Shown here one piece after another: positions 7,232 through 16,260 of a stretch of 32,525 nt of DNA; the stretch's first letter is position 1, and the number at the start of each line of letters is the position of its first letter. The stretch spans positions 1-32,525 of the forward strand of contig DFUT01000005.1 of NCBI GenBank assembly GCA_002381125.1, written 5' to 3'. This DNA is from Bacteroidales bacterium UBA4179. Its GTDB lineage: Bacteria; Bacteroidota; Bacteroidia; Bacteroidales; Dysgonomonadaceae. The notes beneath the pieces were generated by a model that made no database searches, was not told the DNA's origin, and saw only the letters and a list, made by a program, of their open reading frames with translations. A program made the position numbers and the translations under genes.

Positions 7232-8290
7232 TTAAAATTCCTGATAATAATCGATGGTTTCTTTGGTGAGGATATCCAAAGGCATGTAGTTTTCTACTTG
7301 TATGGGATTTCGATAAATTAGAAATTCGATTAATGTTTTCATTGCCATAAATCCTTGTCGCTCGGGATTTTGTCCGATTAGAAAATCGATATATTCTTTT
7401 TTAAGCGCTTTAATGTTCGGAGTAGTCAAATCGATGCAAACGAGTTTGATGTCATTGATGTTGTTTTTTGCAAGATAGTTGGCGATTAGATTTCCTCGTG
7501 AGTTTAAAACAACAATTCCCCCAATATCGGTATGTTTATGGAAAAAGTCGGATAATAAATCGTCGTTCTTTTCGGGTTCGAGCACCGAAAAAGGAATGCG
7601 GTAAACCCTGTTGGTCAGTTTTTTTTCCTTCAGGTAATTGTCAAATCCGTTTTTTCTCAGAATGGTTGTATTTGCACTTTTATCGCCTATTCTGACTGCC
7701 TGTAGGATACCGATATCCGAAGGATTGCGCATGATAGCCGTTACGAGTTTGCACATCAGGTAACCGCAGGTATAATGATTGGAAGAGAAAAATGCCAAGG
7801 GAGAGGTTTGTTCAACCATTGAATCGACAAAAATATAAGGGATGGATTTTTTATCGAGTTCAGAAGTCAGATATATGGTTTCTTTCTTGAAAGTGGGTCC
7901 GATGATTAATGCATCGGTTGGAATTTCAAGAATTTCTTTGAAAGTCTCGCGACAAGAATAAATATCGTATTGGTTGTAAGTGTGGATCAAACAATTGACA
8001 TTGATATTCTCATATTCATCCAATGCACGCTGAATACCTGTGTGAATACTTTCCCAATATTCTCCTTTCGAGACAGTTGGAGTAGTAATGATGATATGGT
8101 ATTTTTTTTTCAATGACATTCCCGAAATGTGGATATTGGGTTTGTAGTCAACTTGCTCCAGCACTTTTTCTACCGCTTTTCGAGCGGATTCCGATACATT
8201 TCCTCTATTATGTAAAACTCTATCGACAGTTCCGGTAGATACTCCGGCCAACTTGGCAATATCTTTAATTCGAATTTTTTTCTTTCGCAT
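7232..8290 (-). CDS. LacI-family transcriptional regulator
   Basis: DNA-binding repressor or activator of the LacI/GalR type, 352 aa. The N-terminal helix-turn-helix is clear at about residues 6-50 (IKDIAKLAGVSTGTVDRVLHNRGNVSESARKAV), followed by the hinge (VDYKPN) and a periplasmic-binding-protein-like effector domain of about 280 residues. The usual hinge continuation is weak, as in many Bacteroidetes members. The ligand is presumably a sugar but cannot be read from the sequence. The gene is divergent from the IS remnant and the beta-glucosidase beyond it, which is the obvious candidate target. The 48 bases before the start codon contain no U in the transcript. Downstream lies a 6-bp hairpin (7186-7191 with 7205-7210). 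Confidence 0.92.
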   Translation of the reverse strand: MRKKKIRIKDIAKLAGVSTGTVDRVLHNRGNVSESARKAVEKVLEQVDYKPNIHISGMSLKKKYHIIITTPTVSKGEYWESIHTGIQRALDEYENINVNCLIHTYNQYDIYSCRETFKEILEIPTDALIIGPTFKKETIYLTSELDKKSIPYIFVDSMVEQTSPLAFFSSNHYTCGYLMCKLVTAIMRNPSDIGILQAVRIGDKSANTTILRKNGFDNYLKEKKLTNRVYRIPFSVLEPEKNDDLLSDFFHKHTDIGGIVVLNSRGNLIANYLAKNNINDIKLVCIDLTTPNIKALKKEYIDFLIGQNPERQGFMAMKTLIEFLIYRNPIQVENYMPLDILTKETIDYYQEF

Positions 8291-8374
8291 TTTCTTGTTG
8301 TTTGTTCCTTGTTTCTTGTCTTTCTGTTTCCTTTCTTAAAAAGTTTTTTCTCAACAAATATAATATAATGCTTT

Positions 8375-8382
8375 CAAAAATA
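8375..8382 (-). promoter_or_regulatory. -7 promoter element for the LacI-type gene
   Basis: Reads TATTTTTG on the minus strand, an exact TAnnTTTG match, about 85 bases before the start codon. The -33 box is poor (TTTTAG at a suitable distance). Confidence 0.4.
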
Positions 8383-8426
8383 CGAATTGAAGTTGATCTA
8401 AAATATGGCTATCTTGTATTTTACGA

Positions 8427-8958
8427 CGTAAGTTCAACTTAGAAGTGCGAATTTCCCGGAGAGTTTTATCGAGGTTTTTTTAAACAAAACCATGAAAAAC
8501 ACCGCGGGGAGTTGTATAAGCATTGTCGCCATAAGCTGAAACACCGCAAAAGGCCCGTAGGGTCGGCTAAAAACATACCCAACCGTACGAGTATACGTGA
8601 AAGGCCACGGGAAGCCGACGGAAGCAGGTTTGGAGACTTCGAGATGGACACGATTATCGGGCCGAATCATTCGGAGGCTATACTGACAATAACAGAGCGA
8701 AAAACGAATTATTTGATGATAAAGAAATTACCGATCCTTATTGTTCATGGCAAAAAGGAGCGATTGAAAACGGGAATAAACTTATCAGGCAATACATCCC
8801 GAAAAAGGCATCATTTAAAGATTATTCGGATGAGGATATCAAAAAAATCCGGTACAAACCAAACCGAAGACCTCGAGAAAAATTAGATTTTAATTTACCA
8901 AAAAATGAGTTTTACAAACAATTAGTGTAAATTCGCACTTGTGTCGGTTGACTCTACA
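8427..8958 (+). mobile_element. internally deleted IS30-family element
   Basis: The left end (8427-8476) and right end (8929-8958) form imperfect inverted repeats sharing AAGTGCGAATTT and a related GT(T)CAAC block outside it. Between them is a broken IS30-type transposase (see 8479-8930). The element is about 530 bp where intact IS30 elements are near 1.1 kb, so it has lost the N-terminal DNA-binding part and a central part of the catalytic domain. No clear target-site duplication is seen. A second copy of the left end lies at 6865-6914. It separates the LacI-type gene from the beta-glucosidase gene. Confidence 0.8.
8479..8930 (+). pseudogene. IS30-family transposase remnant, two frames
   Basis: The first piece (about 8479-8723) reads through LYKHCRHKLKHRKRP and FGDFEMDTIIG, the segment holding the first catalytic Asp of IS30 transposases, and on to NYLMIKKL. 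The reading then continues in another frame from about 8724 as DPYCSWQKGAIENGNK, the C-terminal segment with the catalytic Glu, ending in PRREKL-like residues and a stop at 8928-8930. The stretch that normally holds the second catalytic Asp is missing at the junction, as is the whole N-terminal helix-turn-helix. It cannot encode an active enzyme. Assignment rests on recognised IS30 family sequence. Confidence 0.8.
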
Positions 8959-9094
8959 CTTTGCCAAAATTCGCGAAAACAGACCTGATCAAAATAAAGT
9001 GCGAAATGCATTGAATGAATTGCTTGATAATTGTAAATTTGTCGAGTGTGTAAAAAACGACGGTTACATAAAAGCATTAGGCATGCAACCGTAA
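8954..9094 (+). pseudogene. C-terminal fragment of an unidentified gene beside the IS end
   Basis: Directly after the IS30 right end the + strand stays open for 46 codons and stops at 9092-9094. The translation looks like a real protein tail: LHFAKIRENRPDQ, then a predicted helix NKVRNALNELLDNC and KFVECVKNDGYIKALGMQP. The pattern resembles a small winged-helix or helical C-terminal domain, but I do not recognise the family. No start codon or promoter belongs to it. It is best read as the 3' remains of a gene cut by the IS; a chance open frame is the alternative. Confidence 0.4.
9011..9041 (+). promoter_or_regulatory. possible promoter for the beta-glucosidase gene
   Basis: TTG at 9011-9013 and TAAATTTG at 9034-9041 with a 20-base spacer fit the Bacteroidetes consensus. 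Transcription would begin near 9048, about 85 bases before the ATG. It lies inside the gene fragment 8954-9094. Confidence 0.4.
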
Positions 9095-9132
9095 AAACCA
9101 ATTAAAATTTTTATATCAAAACGGATAAATCA

Positions 9133-11463
9133 ATGAAACAGAAAAAATTTGTATTTCTCTTACTGCTTTTGCTTTCTTTAGTGGGATGCGGGCAGGAAAA
9201 AACCGATGATCAGCAAGTTGAGCAAAAAATCAACGCGCTGATTGCTAACATGTCACTTGAAGAAAAGGTGGGGCAAATGGCGCAATTCACCATCGATGTA
9301 TTGGGTAAAGGCGGTGGGGTGTATGCCAGCGATGAACCCTTTGAACTCGATCCGGCCATGATGGATACGGTTTTCGGTAAATATAAAGTAGGTTCTATTT
9401 TGAATACAAGCAACAATAGGGCAAGAACTACCGAAGTATGGGAAAATACCGTTAAAGCCATTCAGGAAAAAGCGCTTAAAGAAATCGGCATTCCTGTGAT
9501 TTACGGTATCGACGCCATTCACGGTACCACATATACCGCAGGAGCAACCTTTTTCCCTCAACAAATAGGAATGGCGGCTACATTCGATCCGGAACTGGTG
9601 GAAGAGGGTTCTCGCATATCGGCTTATGAAACCAGAGCCAGTAATATTCCGTGGAATTTTTCTCCTATCCTCGATTTAGGGCGTGATTCGCGGTGGCCGC
9701 GTCAATGGGAGACTTTCGGAGAAGATCCTTATCTAGCTAAAGTACTGGGAATGGCGTCGGTTCAAGGATATCAAGGGAAGGATCGCAATCATATAGACCA
9801 AAATCATGTTGCGGCTACCTTGAAACACTACATGGGGTATGGCGTCCCTTATTCGGGAAAAGATCGTACACCTGCCATCATTACGGAAAGTGATCTCCGA
9901 GAAAAGCATTTCGAACCGTTTCGCGCTGCTGTCGAGGGTGGTGCTCTTTCGATAATGGTCAATTCGGGAATTGTTAACAATGTGAGCACACATGCCGATT
10001 ACAGACTACTTACCGAATGGCTGAAAAAGGATATGAATTTCGATGGCGTAATCGTAACGGATTGGGCTGATGTACAAAATCTGCTTTCGCGCGATCGTAT
10101 TGCCAAAGATTATAGAGATGCTATTCGCATCGCAATAAATGCCGGAATCGATATGGTGATGGAGCCTTATAATCTGAAATTTTGCGACGAATTGGTTGCT
10201 CTTGTCAAATCGGGAGAAGTAAAACAGGAAAGAATCGATGACGCCGTGCGTAGGGTGTTGAGGTTAAAATTCCGTCTTGGATTGTTCGATCGTCCTTCGT
10301 GGTCGCGTTTCGACTATCCCGATTTCGGGAGTCCTGCGCACGAGGCTGCCGCAAAATCTGCTGCCGACGAATCGATTACGTTGCTGAAAAATGAAGACAA
10401 TATCTTGCCGCTCAAAAAAGGAGTGCGTCTGTTGGTTACAGGTCCAAATGCCAATTCGATGCGAACACTTAATGGGGGGTGGAGCTACTCGTGGCAGGGA
10501 GAGAAGGTGGAAGAATTCGCACAACAATATAATACCATTTTTGAAGCATTGCAGAAAAAGTTTGGTGAAGCAAACGTAAAATATGAACCGGGAGTAACAT
10601 ATAAAATGGACGGGCTGTATTTCGAAGAGAATCCACCCGAAATACAAAAGGCTGTGGCTGCAGCATCCGGAGTGGATTGCATTGTGCTTTGCGTGGGGGA
10701 GAATTCGTATTGCGAAACACCCGGAAATCTTGATGAACTGACGCTTTCCGAGAATCAGATTCAATTGGCGTTGGCATTACAGAAGACAGGCAAACCCGTT
10801 ATTCTCGTGCTGAATGAAGGTCGACCGCGTATCATTCGTAAAATAGAGCCGGATTCGAAGGCTATCGTGCAGCTCTACTTACCGGGGAATTATGGGGCCG
10901 ATGCTTTGGCCGATATCCTGGCAGGAGAAGTCAATCCAAGCGGTAAACTCCCTTACACGTATCCCAAATTTGAACAGGGACTGATAACTTATGATCATAA
11001 ACCTTGTCAGAACATCGATCAAAAGATGGAAGGGGTGTATGATTACGGTGCTGAGACTTCTGTTCAATATCCTTTTGGATTTGGTTTGAGCTACACAACG
11101 TTTGAGTATGCAAACTTGACCATTGACAGGAAAAGTTTTGTTCCCGGAGATACCATTACCGTTACTGTAGACGTAAAAAATACCGGTGCGATGGCCGGAA
11201 AAGAAACCGTGATGCTTTTCACAAGCGATTTGGTTGCATCTATTACTCCCGATGTGCGTCGTTTAAGAGCATTCCGGAAAATAAATCTCCAACCCGGCGA
11301 ACAGAAAACGGTTACCCTGAAAGTGGCGGCCAACGATTTGGCTTTTGTAAATCCTGAGGGAAAATGGATATTGGAAGAGGGAGACTTTAAATTTCAAGTA
11401 GGAGATTTGGTCGATAAAGTAACGTGTGCTCAGACGAAAATATGGCAGACACCTAACAGATAA
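9133..11463 (+). CDS. bglX: GH3 beta-glucosidase, lipoprotein (BglX-like)
   Basis: Glycoside hydrolase family 3 enzyme that releases terminal beta-linked glucose (or xylose) from oligosaccharides, probably on the periplasmic side of a membrane. The 776-aa protein opens with a lipoprotein signal peptide and lipobox LVGC, with Cys19 as lipidation site. The N-terminal TIM barrel has GIPVIYGIDAIHG, the KHYMGYG motif and the nucleophile Asp310 in VIVTDWADV. The second alpha/beta sandwich domain starts near residue 410 (ITLLKNEDNILPLKK) and contains CVGENSYCE, where the general acid Glu is expected. A C-terminal fibronectin-III-like domain (YPFGFGLSYTTFEY onwards) completes the family layout. The LacI-type gene upstream is a likely regulator. 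Confidence 0.94.
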   Translation: MKQKKFVFLLLLLLSLVGCGQEKTDDQQVEQKINALIANMSLEEKVGQMAQFTIDVLGKGGGVYASDEPFELDPAMMDTVFGKYKVGSILNTSNNRARTTEVWENTVKAIQEKALKEIGIPVIYGIDAIHGTTYTAGATFFPQQIGMAATFDPELVEEGSRISAYETRASNIPWNFSPILDLGRDSRWPRQWETFGEDPYLAKVLGMASVQGYQGKDRNHIDQNHVAATLKHYMGYGVPYSGKDRTPAIITESDLREKHFEPFRAAVEGGALSIMVNSGIVNNVSTHADYRLLTEWLKKDMNFDGVIVTDWADVQNLLSRDRIAKDYRDAIRIAINAGIDMVMEPYNLKFCDELVALVKSGEVKQERIDDAVRRVLRLKFRLGLFDRPSWSRFDYPDFGSPAHEAAAKSAADESITLLKNEDNILPLKKGVRLLVTGPNANSMRTLNGGWSYSWQGEKVEEFAQQYNTIFEALQKKFGEANVKYEPGVTYKMDGLYFEENPPEIQKAVAAASGVDCIVLCVGENSYCETPGNLDELTLSENQIQLALALQKTGKPVILVLNEGRPRIIRKIEPDSKAIVQLYLPGNYGADALADILAGEVNPSGKLPYTYPKFEQGLITYDHKPCQNIDQKMEGVYDYGAETSVQYPFGFGLSYTTFEYANLTIDRKSFVPGDTITVTVDVKNTGAMAGKETVMLFTSDLVASITPDVRRLRAFRKINLQPGEQKTVTLKVAANDLAFVNPEGKWILEEGDFKFQVGDLVDKVTCAQTKIWQTPNR

Positions 11464-11521
11464 TCAAAAAACTATCGCTTTAAAAAGCAGCGAATATCTT
11501 GTTCATTGCAATTTTTAAGTA

Positions 11522-11556
11522 AAACATCGGTCGATCGTAAAAGATGGCCGATGTTT
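11522..11556. terminator. bidirectional terminator between bglX and argS
   Basis: AAACATCGG (11522-11530) pairs perfectly with CCGATGTTT (11548-11556) around a 17-base loop; on the + strand ATTTTGTT follows, and on the - strand the preceding AAA/ACTTA bases give TTTTACTTAAAA. It lies between two convergent genes and can serve both. Confidence 0.65.
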
Positions 11557-11577
11557 ATTTTGTTAACCCAACATTAC

Positions 11578-13371
11578 TTACATGCGTTCGGGCACTTCGA
11601 TTCCCAATAGCGACATGCCCCTCTTTATGATGGAGGCAATGTTTTTTGAAAGCAGAAGGCGAAAATCGCGAAGTGCCGTGTTTTCCTCTCTCAAAATGGG
11701 GAAATCGTGGTAAAATTGATTGTATTCTTTTGCCAGATCGTATACATAGTTAGCGATAAGCGAAATATTATATTCCTCTCCGGCTTGTTTTACAATATTG
11801 GCAAAGTCGGCAAGCAATTGCACCAATCCTTTTTCCTTTTCGGAAAGTAAAACCGATGTATCCGGTTTTTTGGGTATTTCTATACCTTGTTCGGCTGCTT
11901 TACGCAGAACCGATTTGATGCGTGCATGGGTATATTGGATGAAAGGTCCGGTATTGCCATCGAAGTCGATGGATTCTTTGGGATCAAAGGTCATATTCTT
12001 TTTGGGGTCGACTTTCAGGATAAAATATTTCAAAGCTCCCATACCGATCATGGTTACGATTTCTTCTGTTTCTTCCGGTGAGCATTCATCCAATTTGCCG
12101 AGTTCCTTCGATATTTCGCGAGCAGTGTCGATCATTTCGTCAATCAGATCATCGGCATCTACTACTGTGCCTTCACGTGATTTCATTTTCCCTTCGGGTA
12201 GTTCTACCATTCCATAGGAAAAATGCAACAGTCCTTTGCCGAATTTGAAACCAAGCATATCGAGCAAGATGGCGAGCACTTGAAAATGATAGTTCTGCTC
12301 GTTGCCCACCACATAAATCATTTTATCGATGGGATAATCGTCGAATCGGAGTTTGGCTGTTCCGATGTCTTGTGTGATGTATACCGATGTTCCGTCGGCA
12401 CGGAGCAGTAATTTGTGATCCAGCCCGTACGGCGTGAGATCAGCCCATACCGACCCATCTTCTTTTTGATAGAAAATGCCTTTTTTTACTCCCTCCAAAA
12501 CCATTTCTTTGCCAACCAAGTAGGTTTGCGATTCATAATATACTTTGTCGAAGGTGATACCCAGTTTTTTGTATGTTTCGTCGAAACCCTCGTATACCCA
12601 TTGGTTCATCATTTCCCACAATGCTACTACTTCGGGGTCTCCCGCTTCCCAGCGGCGCAGCATTTCGCGTGCTTCCTGCATAAGGGGCGATTTTTTTTCG
12701 GCTTCTTCTTTCGACAAGCCTTGCTTCATGAGTTCTTCAATTTCGGCTTTGTAGTTTTTCTCGAAAAGCACGTAATAATCTCCCACCAGGTGATCGCCTT
12801 TTTTGCCCGACGATTGAGGTGTTTCGCCGTTCCCCCATTTTTTCCATGCCACCATCGATTTGCAGATATGAATTCCTCGATCGTTTACGAGGTTGGTTTT
12901 TACAACCTTGACACCATTGGCTTTCAATATTTCGCTCAGTGAGTGCCCTAAGAGGTTGTTGCGCACATGTCCCAAATGTAGTGGCTTGTTGGTGTTGGGC
13001 GAAGAATATTCTACCATGTAAAGCGGAGATTTGTTTGTAACGGGCGTGAATCCGAAATCCGGGGTATTGTTTATTTTCATGAGTTCTTCTATCCACATGG
13101 ATGAGGAGATGCTCAGATTCAGAAATCCTTTAATGACATTGAATTCACTGATAAACGGCAATTTGTTGGACAAATAAGTGCCAATTTCGTGAGCCGTTTG
13201 TTCGGGGCTTTTTTTTGATATTTTCAACAAAGGGAATGTTATCAGGGTATAATGCCCTTTAAACTCTTTTTTTGTTTTTTGGAGAGTGATCTCAGACGGA
13301 TTTACATCGGCTTTGTATACTTCTTTTATCGCTTTGATGATTTGTTCTTGGAGTTTATCTTCGATATTCAT
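11578..13371 (-). CDS. argS: arginyl-tRNA synthetase
   Basis: Class I aminoacyl-tRNA synthetase that charges tRNA-Arg with arginine in the cytosol. At 597 aa it has the usual length. The N-terminal Add1 domain is residues 1-110; the HIGH signature appears as HLGH at 132-135 inside SSPNTNKPLHLGHVRN; the KMSKS region is the GKMKSREG form at 394-401, as normal for this family; the C-terminal DALR anticodon-binding domain ends with LLGIEVPERM. It is a single gene with its own promoter box just upstream and a terminator shared with bglX downstream. Confidence 0.97.
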   Translation of the reverse strand: MNIEDKLQEQIIKAIKEVYKADVNPSEITLQKTKKEFKGHYTLITFPLLKISKKSPEQTAHEIGTYLSNKLPFISEFNVIKGFLNLSISSSMWIEELMKINNTPDFGFTPVTNKSPLYMVEYSSPNTNKPLHLGHVRNNLLGHSLSEILKANGVKVVKTNLVNDRGIHICKSMVAWKKWGNGETPQSSGKKGDHLVGDYYVLFEKNYKAEIEELMKQGLSKEEAEKKSPLMQEAREMLRRWEAGDPEVVALWEMMNQWVYEGFDETYKKLGITFDKVYYESQTYLVGKEMVLEGVKKGIFYQKEDGSVWADLTPYGLDHKLLLRADGTSVYITQDIGTAKLRFDDYPIDKMIYVVGNEQNYHFQVLAILLDMLGFKFGKGLLHFSYGMVELPEGKMKSREGTVVDADDLIDEMIDTAREISKELGKLDECSPEETEEIVTMIGMGALKYFILKVDPKKNMTFDPKESIDFDGNTGPFIQYTHARIKSVLRKAAEQGIEIPKKPDTSVLLSEKEKGLVQLLADFANIVKQAGEEYNISLIANYVYDLAKEYNQFYHDFPILREENTALRDFRLLLSKNIASIIKRGMSLLGIEVPERM

Positions 13372-13396
13372 AACCTTAAGCAGCTGTTTTGAAGTG

Positions 13397-13404
13397 CAAA
13401 AGTA
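13397..13404 (-). promoter_or_regulatory. -7 promoter element for argS
   Basis: Reads TACTTTTG on the minus strand, about 25 bases before the start codon of argS. No convincing TTTG is seen at the -33 distance. Confidence 0.45.
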
Positions 13405-13425
13405 GTAAAAATTTTCATAGCGGTC

Positions 13426-16260
13426 TTATTTTGCCGAAAGCGGTTCGGTAGATTTGTCTACCAAATATACTAACGATTTGTATGAAATACCGCTATTGAT
13501 GGATAATCCGATTTCGCATGTGCGGCTGTTGGAATAGCCTTCTTTTGCATCGCCAATGCGGTGTTTTAAAGGTGCTAATGCCGAATGGTTGAGTTCGGGA
13601 TAAAAAAATCCGCGATCGCCTGCCCATCCGCAACACGTAATGTCTTCGGGGATAACCACTTTTTCGGCACATAACGATGCTACTTTCAGCATTTTTTCTT
13701 CGAGTTGCATTTTTGTGGAGCTGCATGTAATATGCACGGCAACGGACAGGGGTTGTTTGTTGAATCGAAGTCGTTCCAAAAGGAAATCATGAATAAATTC
13801 CACTTGATCATAAAGTTTTAGCCGTGGGTCGAGGGTTTCACGCATATGGAGCAGACACGGGCTCATGTCGCACACAATGGGTAATTGGCCGTTGCGGCTG
13901 GCTTTAAGTAAGGCTTCGTTGAGTTCGTTTTCCTTTTTTTGTGCTTGTTGTTTAAACCCTTTGCTGCTGAATGCCATGCCGCAACACAGATGGTCTTTCC
14001 CTTCGGGAATAATAACGGTGTAATTGGCTTTTTTCAGTAGCGACAACATTTTTGATGGTACATCTTCGCAGTCGTCGTAACCATAAGCCGGTCCTCCCAT
14101 TGAACGTGTGATACACGATGGGAAGTAAACTACTATTGGCGATTCGGCAGATGCGGCAGGGAAAATGTTCCGTTCGATCTTTTTGCTGCCTGTCGGTACA
14201 TATCGCGTCCATAAAGGGAAAATTCCATCGCCTACTTTGTAAAGTCCTTGGGTAATGCTTTCCATTTGGTTGTACCCGATGATTTTTGCAATGGCATGGG
14301 GCAGTTTCATCAGACCGCGCAGAAAGGAAGTAATGCCGCCCATGTGATTGGCAACCCAGGTAGCCATTTTATTGGAAAGGCTTCCGTTATGTTGCCAACG
14401 CAGCTCTTTTATGAGTGTTCCCGTGTCGATGCCCACCGGGCATGCAAGGCTACAAAGTCCGTCGGTTGCGCAGGTTTGGTCTAAGTGATACGATATCTTT
14501 TTTGTCAATGCTCCGATGGTTTTGCTATTCGTTTTTTTTGCCCGCGCGGTTTCTGCCAAATAGCGGTAGGCTACGATACGTTGTCGCGGAGTGAATGTGA
14601 GATTTTTCGAAGGACATTGAATTTCGCAAAATCCACATTCGATGCATTTATCGATAAGTGGATTTGTTGCCTGAATATTTTTGAGATTTTTGATAAAAAC
14701 ATTTTTATCTTCGTTTATAATAACACCTGGATTTAAGATGTGATTCGGGTCGAAGGCATTTTTGATGCGCTTCATCAATGCATAAATTTCCGGTCCCCAT
14801 TCCTTTTCAACAAAAGGAGCCATGTTTCTTCCTGTTCCGTGTTCGGCTTTAAGGCTCCCGTTATATTTGATGGTGACCAAATCGGTCAGCATGTGCATGA
14901 ATCGGGCATATTTTTGCACACCGTCTTGCGTGTTGATATCGGGGAATACGGTAAAATGTACATTTCCATCCAGCAAATGTCCCCACATTACCGAATCGGC
15001 ATAATCCGATTGTACGAGCAGATTGCGCACATCGGTAAGTGCTTCGCCGAGGACTTCGGCTTCGAAAGCGATGTCTTCGATAATGGATGCCGTGTTTTTG
15101 GGGCGACCGGCAGCAGCAGATGTAAACAGTCCATTTCGGACGTTCCAATAAGTGTTGTACCGATGAGTATCTGTTGTAAATTTTATTGGCAATAGTGTTT
15201 TAATGTGGGATAGTGCGGCCTCGATTTCTCGCATTTGACGTTGAAGGGTTTCTTCATCGTCTGCCGAAGTATCGATAAGAAGTGCGGCTGCATCAGTGGG
15301 AAGGGATTTTAGTTCAGACGGCATGCCTTCCTGATTTTCCACTGCGCGAAGTGCATTCCTGTCCATTAATTCTGCCGCACTTACCGCACAGTTTCGCAAT
15401 GGGATAATCGCCTCGCAAACATCTCTAAGGTTGGGGAAATAGATCATGGCTGCGGCTTTGAGCGGAGCATCGTGAACGGTTTCGAATGTAGCTTGCGAAA
15501 CAAATCCGAGCGTGCCTTCCGATCCAATCATCAGGTGTTGAATAATTTGAATGGGATCATCAAAGTCGATTAATGCGTTTACACCATAGCCACATGTGTT
15601 TTTCAGGCGAAATTTCTTGGATATTTTATGTTTTATTTTTTCGTTTTGAATGGCTTGCCGGTGAATTTCTTCTATTTCGAAAATTAAATCCCGATGAGTA
15701 GCGACAAAGTTTCGACAGCTTTCTTTATCTCCGGTATCGAGCAACGAACCATCGGCAAAAATGATACGCATGGATTTTACCGTATGGTAACAATTGTGGT
15801 TGATTCCATAGTTCATTCCGCTGGAATTGTTGGCAATAATTCCTCCAATTTTTGCCGAATCAATGGATGCGGGTTTAGGTCCCAATTTGCGTTTGTAGCG
15901 CATCAGCATTCGGTTTGCTGCCGTACCTGTGAGTCCACATCCAAATGTGGCTGTATGTCCTCTATCGGTAATTGAAGAAAATTCGAATCCTTGCCCAATT
16001 TCCATAAGCAGAGAGTCCGAGATGGTTTGTCCGCTCAGGCTTGTTCCGCCTGCTTTGAAGGTTAAGGGTACTTTTTTTGTATTGCAAAACGTCAGCAATC
16101 GGGTCACTTCGGCTTCCGAATCGACTTTTACCACCACTTTTGGCACAAGTCTATAGAGGCCGGCATCGGTACCTTTTACCAATCGCAAAATTTCATCGGT
16201 AAAAATTTGGTCCTTGGGCAAAATTTTTTCGATGTTGGCGTATAATTGTTTGTTTGTCAT
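13426..16260 (-). CDS. FAD-linked oxidase / Fe-S reductase fusion (D-lactate or 2-hydroxyacid dehydrogenase type)
   Basis: Large flavoprotein (944 aa) that fuses a GlcD-like FAD half with a GlcF-like Fe-S half; relatives such as YdiJ oxidise D-2-hydroxyacids and pass electrons on. The PCMH FAD-binding domain has TFKAGGTSLSGQ (67-78) and IGGIIANNSSGM (138-149); the FAD-oxidase C domain runs to about 515 (GHLLDGNVHF, EHGTGRN). Two 4Fe-4S motifs follow, Cys539/542/545/549 and Cys597/603/607, the second with the Cx5Cx3C spacing seen in this group. Two CCG motifs are at 759-761 and 876-878. No signal peptide is present. It overlaps the upstream hydrolase gene by 4 bases (ATGA), so the two are translationally coupled. 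The substrate is not known. Confidence 0.9.
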   Translation of the reverse strand: MTNKQLYANIEKILPKDQIFTDEILRLVKGTDAGLYRLVPKVVVKVDSEAEVTRLLTFCNTKKVPLTFKAGGTSLSGQTISDSLLMEIGQGFEFSSITDRGHTATFGCGLTGTAANRMLMRYKRKLGPKPASIDSAKIGGIIANNSSGMNYGINHNCYHTVKSMRIIFADGSLLDTGDKESCRNFVATHRDLIFEIEEIHRQAIQNEKIKHKISKKFRLKNTCGYGVNALIDFDDPIQIIQHLMIGSEGTLGFVSQATFETVHDAPLKAAAMIYFPNLRDVCEAIIPLRNCAVSAAELMDRNALRAVENQEGMPSELKSLPTDAAALLIDTSADDEETLQRQMREIEAALSHIKTLLPIKFTTDTHRYNTYWNVRNGLFTSAAAGRPKNTASIIEDIAFEAEVLGEALTDVRNLLVQSDYADSVMWGHLLDGNVHFTVFPDINTQDGVQKYARFMHMLTDLVTIKYNGSLKAEHGTGRNMAPFVEKEWGPEIYALMKRIKNAFDPNHILNPGVIINEDKNVFIKNLKNIQATNPLIDKCIECGFCEIQCPSKNLTFTPRQRIVAYRYLAETARAKKTNSKTIGALTKKISYHLDQTCATDGLCSLACPVGIDTGTLIKELRWQHNGSLSNKMATWVANHMGGITSFLRGLMKLPHAIAKIIGYNQMESITQGLYKVGDGIFPLWTRYVPTGSKKIERNIFPAASAESPIVVYFPSCITRSMGGPAYGYDDCEDVPSKMLSLLKKANYTVIIPEGKDHLCCGMAFSSKGFKQQAQKKENELNEALLKASRNGQLPIVCDMSPCLLHMRETLDPRLKLYDQVEFIHDFLLERLRFNKQPLSVAVHITCSSTKMQLEEKMLKVASLCAEKVVIPEDITCCGWAGDRGFFYPELNHSALAPLKHRIGDAKEGYSNSRTCEIGLSINSGISYKSLVYLVDKSTEPLSAK

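Noticed and set aside
8369..8430. Twenty-codon open start before the IS left end as the N-terminus of the split gene
   Set aside because: Too short to judge, overlaps the LacI promoter element, and cannot be matched to the fragment after the IS.
8512..8886. 124-codon frame as an intact small gene
   Set aside because: It starts at TTG in the middle of recognisable transposase sequence and runs out of frame at its end; it is part of the IS30 pseudogene.
6442..9132. CRISPR array or defence island
   Set aside because: The tandem repeats are adjacent with no spacers, and no cas or defence genes are present.
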